Shown: positions 35,101-44,100 of the stretch, piece by piece
Layout: every line of letters begins with the position of its first letter
How positions within the stretch are numbered: the first letter of the stretch is position 1
Assembly (NCBI GenBank): GCA_015143295.1
Contig: CM026554.1
Coordinates: 57,561,301-57,625,300 of the forward strand
Source of the DNA: Tetracentron sinense
Taxonomy: Eukaryota; Streptophyta; Magnoliopsida; Trochodendrales; Trochodendraceae
DNA length: 64,000 nucleotides
Reading direction: 5' to 3'
The notes under the pieces: model-generated
Told to the model about the DNA's origin: nothing
Seen by the model: only the letters and a program-made list of their open reading frames with translations
Databases searched by the model: none
Position numbers and translations under genes: made by a program

Positions 35101-38100
35101 AATAACCTTTTGGTTGATGTAAAGATTGGCATCTATGCATTGTTTTTATCTTTTCTTGGGCTGGCTGGTTTTCTGTAGCCAGAGGTTTTTGTAACATTCT
35201 TCTTCTTTGTTAATAAATATCATTAAAAAAAAGGCTAATTCGAGATTAAAGTTGTCTCATGCAATACAGGACCACAAGAACATATGAGTAACAGTAGCCA
35301 TATCAGGAAGTTCTATAAGAAAAAATTAAATTAAATTAATAGAAACCTTTGGGCCTCAGGTGGACCTAATAGCTTCATCAACACAGATTGCCGACCATAC
35401 AAAATAGTATGTCAGTATGTAATTATAGGTCACACACTACAGAGAAAATCAAAAGAGATTGGTAGTACAAAGCCACTCACTTTTCTGAAAGGCGCTCTAG
35501 AAACAAACGATAGGTTAGCTGAGGGGCGGCCCCAACAAAAATACCACCAATGAAATGGACAACTGAAGTTGGTCTTGTGTTTCTTGGTTTCAGAACCCAT
35601 GCTCCCTGAGACAAAATAATATTCCCACTTGTTCAATATAGGATTTCAATCCAAAAAAACAGCTTTTGAACGGCTTATATGGACAGCAGCAAAAAGTAAA
35701 TTTTATTATTTGTTTTCCAATATTTGGTAGTTTATCTTTAGCCTTCAAATTAAGCTTCTTTAAACATTGACTCTGTCAATATCTACTCATGGGAAGAGTT
35801 TTACAACAGGCTCAAGCAACTTGATTCCATAAAGGAAGATAAATTTGGAAATTTCAAACTTTTTAGTCCAAATCCATTTGAAAAGAAAGAATGGATTTTA
35901 AATACAAAGTTCTTTGTTTTTTCTCACAATTAAATTAGTCTACCATTCTAGTTCCCACTTTGCATGAGACTGGTACAAATTTGGTAGCCATGGAATGAAC
36001 AGTTCAAGAATCAAGACCAGCACGGAACAAACCTTTTGCCAATTATCCGGATAATTGGTAGAGTTTTTGCAACAAAGGTATCATTAATGGTAGGGAAAAA
36101 AATTTGAATAATTGGGATGTTTGCAACAAACTAAAATGCATGAAAGACTCAGAAAAAGTTAAGGATACAACACCTCAATTTCACTCCAATCTCCTGAAAC
36201 ATCCAAACCATCTTGGGATTGCTTTGCAGTTTCCGTAATTAGTCTGCAAATAAAAATAGAGAAAGCATCTCTTTTAATACACTTATGGTATGAATAAGAT
36301 GTATCAGGCAGTGTAAAAAAACAAACCAAATGCGCAACACATAATACTGCCAGATCAATGGCAATAGATCCAAATTTTGGAAGTTATCTATAAAGCCAAT
36401 GTCCAATCAATAGCAAGAGAAATGGTAAAAAAACTCATACTATTTCCAATGATTGAATTCAATTCCATGCTTTCATGAAAAATTAAATGTACATTAGCTT
36501 CTTGACTGAGTCACATTTCTTATGTGACAAGGTACTAATTGCCTCCAAAATAAATCTAGACAAAAATAAACTACCTATGTCTATGTAATAACCCAAATTA
36601 TAACTGGAATTAGAAGCAGATGCACTTCCATGCAATGATCAACTTAACCATTGGAAAATTTCTAGTCTCTACATATCTTTTGACTCTAAACACAAGCTAC
36701 ATAGACTCAAATTTAAGCATAGGCACGGTGGAATAATGGATAAAGATAAAGTTAAACATCAGTCCAATCTGAGTATGGATTTAATAATCCACGATGCTTT
36801 CTGTAGAACCCCGGAACTCATGTGCACTGTGCATGTGAACAGTGTTGTGAATAGTGCCAGGGCACGAGTCTTGTAAAGGCTAGGGTCTTACATGTGATCT
36901 TGGGTATTGGTTTAATGATAATGAAATAATGATAATGAAGGTTGCAATGAAGTTTAAGTGTTATGTATGGGTTGGTGCATGGTTAAGGGTATTGTGTGTT
37001 TGGTTGTCAAAACAAAGGGTTAAAAATGCCCCAAGTGTCAAAAGGTAAGAAGAATGGCCAAATAGGCCAAAGTACAGGGCACCGGTCGACCGACCACCAC
37101 ATCCGGTCGACCAGACCACTACCAGTCGACCGAGTGCAACATCCGGTCAACCGATCCCCCTCCCATTTTTGTATGGGGATTTCGGGCAGTGGGTTGTGAA
37201 GGGTCCGGTCGACCGACCCTAAGATCCGGTCGACCGAACCTTTGCCTTTTGTGCTGTGACAGACCTCCTTGGGATATTTTGAGGGGTATTAAGGGTTTTA
37301 ACCAACCCTTACCCCTATATAAACCCCATTTCGTGGGGTTAAGGATTACACTACCCTAAGAGAGCTTCCAAGAGAAATTTTGAGAGAAAAGAGAGTGAAG
37401 GCTAGGTTTCTTCTAAGGTTTGTACTAAGCGACTAAGTGAGGTCCGATCTTCACTTCCACAAGCTTTCTCAAGCTTGGATCTTGCTTCCACGGCGTTTTC
37501 TCAAGCTCTAAACCATGGGAAACCGGTTGTGAAAGGTAGATACTTTCTACTAGTTATCCCTTGTAATATTTCCTTGATGTAAAGTATGTTTACTATGAAA
37601 ATGATTCTCTAAGCTTAAGAACTTCTAAGTTTCTATGATGTGTGATACTATATGGATATTCCTCGATGTTTAAAGTATGCTTACCATGATGCTCACAAGA
37701 GCTATCTATTATGTTCAAGGGTTTCTAAGTCTACTATGATGCTCACAAGTCTCACATGTACACAAGTCTCGCATGATCGGATTTCTCATAAGTACGGTTC
37801 ATAAGTAAACTCATAAGACTCATAAGTATTGATCATGCCAAACCAAGGGTGGTGTTCTAAGATCGGTTTCACATGCTCACAAGGAACTCATAAGTCTAAG
37901 ATCTCATATGCTCACAAGGTTCTCAATGCTCATAAGGATCAAAGCCCATAAGACTCATAAGTACTCATAAGAATTGAGATTCTCGAATGACCTCATAAGA
38001 CTATTGTTTTCATACGAAAGCTCATAAGGCAAAAGTTTGGAAAACTGTGCACATTTGGTTTACGCTCTACAATTTCGATGAATTGTATGCATGTTATTGC

Positions 38101-41100
38101 TTTATAACATTGTTAGCTAGTAGTTGGTATCCACTAAGTGTTTCAATACACAGTCGTACATTTTGATGTCGGCAGGTCCTTTTGATATATGTGCTCCGAA
38201 GCCATGGATCGAAGAGGAGTATGTCGAGGAGCCTATAGGCAGCTATCCTGAGGAGGGAAAAGATCTTGACAGGTGGTCATACAAGGCGTATTATTGAGAA
38301 ACGAGAGCGAGTGACATGTATATATATTTTGATGAGTGGGCATGTCCACTCTTACATTTGGATTTTGCTATTTTGTACAATCACTTGGAATACATTACTG
38401 GTTATATGATTTTGAAATTTTAGCTTCCGCTGTAGCATGCCTTGTGTACTTTATACAGGATGGTTTGATATGATAAGATAGTCACGCACAAAGTCTCTCT
38501 TAACTCCTAAGGAGGATTTTGGGTCGCAACACTTTCACTAATTACTATGTATACATACACACACACATGCTTATACCATTATCGTCAAAGCCTTATCCCA
38601 ACTATATGGTCGGCAGCAAGAATCCCATTCCGCCATTCTAATCTATTTAGAGAAATATCGCATGTTAGATCCTAAAACTTCATATTCTCTTACTACTCCA
38701 TCCATGTCTTGTCCAGTTATTCCCTTGTCCTTTTTAGAGCCTTCACCCTATACCACGACACTCATTTTCACTTGTGTTGTCATAGGTCTTCATTGCACAC
38801 AACCAAACCATCTCTCATTCCTCCCTCCTTTAATCACTTATTGGGACTACTCCTAGTTTCTTTTTAATGTGCTAATCCTTCGTAGTCTTGCCATTCATCC
38901 AACTATGCTCAATATATGAACATGTTTCGTGATCGCCCGATATTTTGCTCCATTAAGAATAGCTGGTCTTATTGGGATCTCATAATATTTCCCTTTTGGT
39001 TGGGTTATGATATCAGTCACTTAATACGTTGGAGGCACATCTTCACCTCTCTCCCTCCTTAAGTAATCAATCAAGATAAAAGTTAGTCGCTTTGGGGGTA
39101 TCACATGGTCATCAATCTTAACTTAAGACTTCACCTATGTACATGTCCTTACGAAATTTGCACCCTATAGACTTTGTCTCATTATGAGTTACTTTAAAAC
39201 CCTTAGTATAAGATATTACTCCACAATTTATACTCACCCCCTCTCTAGTTCCTCAACCGACACCACACCATATGCAACCAACATATACTACGGAATCTTA
39301 TCCTCAATATGAGCGATTAATTCATCCATAATCCGTGCTTGGGCCCGACCCGTAGTGTAAATCCAATGTAACTGGAAAGTGAAAACTCATCTAACCTCCA
39401 TTAGCTGTTCTCACACTAGTTACCATTCCATCATTAAGGACATGTATGAGGTATGGTAACTAGTGTGAAAACAACTAATGGAGGGGCATATTAGTGTTAT
39501 AGTGAATTTACACTAGGGCTTGGTTCCAGATGAAAAGGAATCGGATATATAAAATCATCAACTTGTATGAGGGAACATTAGTACAAATCATAAGTACTTA
39601 AGTATACAATCCACAAATCATATGCTTTCAATTCACACGTAACATATATGCCTTAAATAAAAAAAATTGATCGGTATAAGTACCAACATTTTGTGAAAAG
39701 TTCCAAAATTTTGGATTTTGTTTAAAAAATAAAGTAATAATATTTTTTTACAATACTATAAATTTAATTTGATGTTTATCCATTAATGTAATAAGATACT
39801 TAAGACCCTTAAACACTTCTGGTAATCAGTAAATCATAGACTATATATATATATATATAAGCAAAAAGCTAGATTACAAAGCAACAAAGGGGATCACGGG
39901 AGAATGAACCTAGCTACAGAAACAAGAAAAGAAAAGAGAAAGGGCATTACTAATACAAGAAGAGGAATGAGAAGAAAAGGAAGAGTCCCACAAACCCGAA
40001 ATAAACCAGTGCCCCAAACCAACATTACAAAAAATCAAGAAGATTTGTGCCCTCAAAATCCTTACTCACTGAGCATCGTTCCAACAAAAAGGCGACCAAC
40101 CCCTCCACAAACGCGCAAAGAAAAGATAGTCACATCATTGAATAATCTCTTATTCCTCTCCTTCCAAATCGACCAAGCAACAACTCCCGGAAGGAATTCC
40201 CAAAGAGACCAAAGAGAAGAGATAGGGGTCTCCAACCTCACCGAGAGCCAACATGATAAGAAGCCTTTGAAAGAATCCGAGAAAAGCCATGCCAAACCCA
40301 ATTACTCGAGGAAATAACTTCATACCTCCAACGCAAAAGGGCAATGCAACAAGGGATCCACCATTTCCTCCTACTCAAAACACAAGAAGCACTGATTAGC
40401 CAGACTCCATTCTCTAATTTGCATATGGTCACGAGATTTAAATTGTCCAGAGAAGCCTCTCAAAGAAAGAAGGCAACCTTAGAAGGAAACCCAGGTTCCA
40501 CACGGCCCTAAATGGATAAAGAAGCGGTACGACACCCCCACAAGGCTAGAGCAAAGGATCTCATCGAGAAATAACTCTTAGTATCTAGAGACCAAATGCG
40601 CCTATCCCAACAAAGGGGTTGGATGACAACATTCTCAAGACAACCCAATAAACGAGAAAGATTTTCCAATTCTCAATCGTTGAGATTGCGTCCACCCAAA
40701 CTGTAACGACCCAGAATCTTAAAATAATAAAATTATGCGTTTATGGGTCCTTAATGGAGGTTAATTAGTTAATTATTTGTTAAATTGGTAAAAAGTGGAT
40801 TTTGTTCGGGATTAGATTGTACTGGTAAAACTTCAATGTTTTTCCTTGAAAATCGTACGCAATATGCAGTTCGACTATCTGGACGATCACCTATCGTTCC
40901 AGTTCTGTCGTGTGTCGATTCGCGAGACCGCGGGAGTCTTAAATGTAAGAAAATCGAGAAAACCAGGAAATTCCAGATTTTTCCAGAATTTAGTGGGACT
41001 CCATAATTATTGGGGATTCTAATAGAAATCTGTGCGGCTGATACCACAGCGTGCCGCTCGGTCGTGAGGACGACCGTCTGTCATTTCAGTAGTTAATTAT

Positions 41101-44100
41101 CTCATATAAAAAGACGACAACATGTTTTGTGTCCGAAATCAGAAAATTAATGGGTTTTGCAATTTTCTTCCGGACTAAAGTGCAGCTGTCAAAACTCAGA
41201 ATTTTTCCCCAAAATTTTTACAGTAGGTGTCGGACTGCCCCAAGTTCAGTCACCTAAAGTTTCGTCAAAATCAGATGTCATTAAGTAGGACTACGGAAGC
41301 CGTATACACGAGAGAAGGCAGAAAAATAGTCAAACGGTCAAACCGTTGACTTGGTCAACGGGACCATTTATTATGGTCATGTGCTATGCACATGACCTTA
41401 TCTATATAATGGAGGCCAGCCTCCCCCATTTCTCACGTTCTGTAAACAGGGGGAGGATCTGCCACATAATATTTTAGAAAGAGAAAGTGAGGAGAGAGAA
41501 AGGAAGAGAGAGAAAGAGGAGAGAGAAAGAAGAGAGAAGTGGATCCTTGAGGTTTTTCGACGTCCGGGACGCATTGGCGGAGTCCCTTTTTGAGCCAGTC
41601 GGCTCAAAACGCGAGAAGCAAGTAAAACCCCTCTCTTTTCTTCTCTTTTTTCCCTTATTTTGTTATATTCTTTTATCTGAAGCATATGCATGTCTTTTGA
41701 CGTTAATGAAAAAGGGTCGGAGACCCCTATGTGATGTTGTGATTTTATGTGGTCCATCGGAGAGCCCAGATCGGGTCCTGGGTAAATTGTATCGCCACTC
41801 TAGGGTGACGAAAAGTTGTTTTGCATGTTGTGTAAGGCTATGGAGACATCCATTAGCCTGAAAACATTCCCTAACGGGACGGTGTGTTACCGAAGTTGGT
41901 TCACGGGCGCGAGGCCCAAGTATTTTAGTTAATCAAGCGAGACTTGGGTTAACTGGGGTTAACCTGTGATTAAAAAATCTAACCAGGGTTAAGTATAGTC
42001 CGTGGTTCCTCTTTAACTAGGTCAGGAGAGACGGTGTCCAGTAAGGCCCGGGGTTCCTCCGTGACTGATAGTCGGGAGATGTCGGTCTGTTTGTCTAGGT
42101 CGTCCGTGGTGCCTCTTGGACTAGGTCAAGAATGGCAGTGTCCTACATGGCCCGTGGTTCCTCCGTGACTGATAGTCAGGAGATGACGGAGTCCTAGGGA
42201 GTTTAAAGTGACTGAACATCAAATAGTGTATAGTCCGGGGTTCCTCTCTAGGTGGGTCAGAAGATGTCGGCACCGTGTCTATCGGGGTCCCTTCTTGGTG
42301 GAACGTCAGGAGATGACGGTAGGCAGGTTGGTCGGGGTTCCTTCTTGACTGATACTCAGGGCGATGGCGGCGAATACACGGTAGATGTGGCCAGTAAATT
42401 GAATGGAAAAGTATGTCCTTATTGGGCGAATGCCCATGTTGTGTGTATAAGCTTCGGATACGAAGTGGTTTGAGTTGGTATACTCAGGGTTGGTGTATTT
42501 GTCTGAGTTGGTGTACTCAGGATTCAGTATGGAATCGTTGGATTCCAGGTGAGTTGGGTTGGTACACCCAAGGTTTGGTCGTGTTCGGGTGAAAGCCGGA
42601 ACAGTGTATGTGAGTCTAAATGGCTCCAGGTATGGTTATGATTTAGAGACTATAAGATAAATTTTGTGGGCTATGGCCAAATAATAGGGTCTCAGGACTC
42701 GAAATGAAACATGATTGATGATTGAAATGATAACTTGGTAATATGAATACATTCATAACTGAATCCCATAATTGGAAAGTAATGTGAGGTTGGGAACCTC
42801 TGTTAGGGTGACGTAACCCTAAGTGACCTTGGGTCAGTTTATTATATATTGTTCTATTTTACTGTAACATGCAAATTGAACTGTTTATTATATCATTATT
42901 GATGCGTGTTATTATGTGGAAAATAGTTTAGAATGATTGTAGTTTTATTGGGCTTCATACCTCACTGACTTTTTATGTCAACAGATCTCAGAGCTGTTGA
43001 CTAGTAAGTGAAAAGTCCAACTAGACATCTTGGAAGCTTGTACAAACTATACCCGGCATGATAGAGGCGCCTACTTTTGTAAAACAGACTTGATGTAAAT
43101 AATATAGGTATATGGTTTGTATGATGGCTATTGTGGTGACAGGTGTTATTTGCTTTTTGGAAGCATCGGATAAATGTTTAAATTTCCCGCATTTTCGCGG
43201 GTAAAGTCTTCTGCTTGCGTGATTTGACGAACGGACGCGCGTCTCGAAACTTGATTCCCTAGGCGCGGGTTCGAGGCGTCACACAAACACTCGAACATGG
43301 ATGCGACAAAGGCATCTAACCCCTTAGCCAGAGAAAACAAGACACCAAATCCCTCCCTAAGAGGCACCTGACCAAGCCATGAATCATCCCAAAATTTGAC
43401 GTCCTTACTGCAACTCATGACAAATCTAATAGAACTAGAGAATAGCCCTCTGACACTCGAAATGGCCTTCTAACGGCTCAAACCATGGAGACACTGCATT
43501 TCGCGCGGTTCCCATACCGACTTAGCCCCAAATTTTGCTACAATGACCTTCCTCCAAAGACTATTCTATCTTCCCTGAATCTCTAAAGTCAATTACCCAT
43601 AGTTACCAACGTGAGAAGCAAAGCGAGAAGTGAGGCTCAAAAAATCCTTAGGAAACGAGAAGCAAGAAATAAGATATAGGTGCCTCATTCCCATTATATT
43701 ATGATGATCAAGTATACATTTTACATGAGATACTTGTGGAGAAGTAGGTGTCTTAGGTTTCAATCAAATGATAATTGTTTGGGATCTACACTCTAGGCTT
43801 TAAACTCGGGTCTATCTAAACACTTCCTACATAAACAGTCCCATTTTAACACTAAATAAAACATGATAGAAACGAGCTTCTTAAGAAGTGAGTTTCCCAC
43901 CTTATACATAGCTTCCCTGTAACTAAGCATTTACGTAATAAGGCTTTGTTAAACTGAATCAATGGTTTAACACACAAACCCCCTGATTTCATCGGCCAAC
44001 AAATAGATTTCCACTCCACAATATGATATTTATTCGAGTTAACCTATCCATTCCATTGAAACTCCCGTTGAATCCTTTTCAATTTTTTTGTAACAGCCAC

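Noticed and set aside
43590-43880. Further MITE within the LINE at 39839-44457
   Set aside because: Sequence there is unlike L1 and AT-rich, but no paired ends or target duplication could be found.
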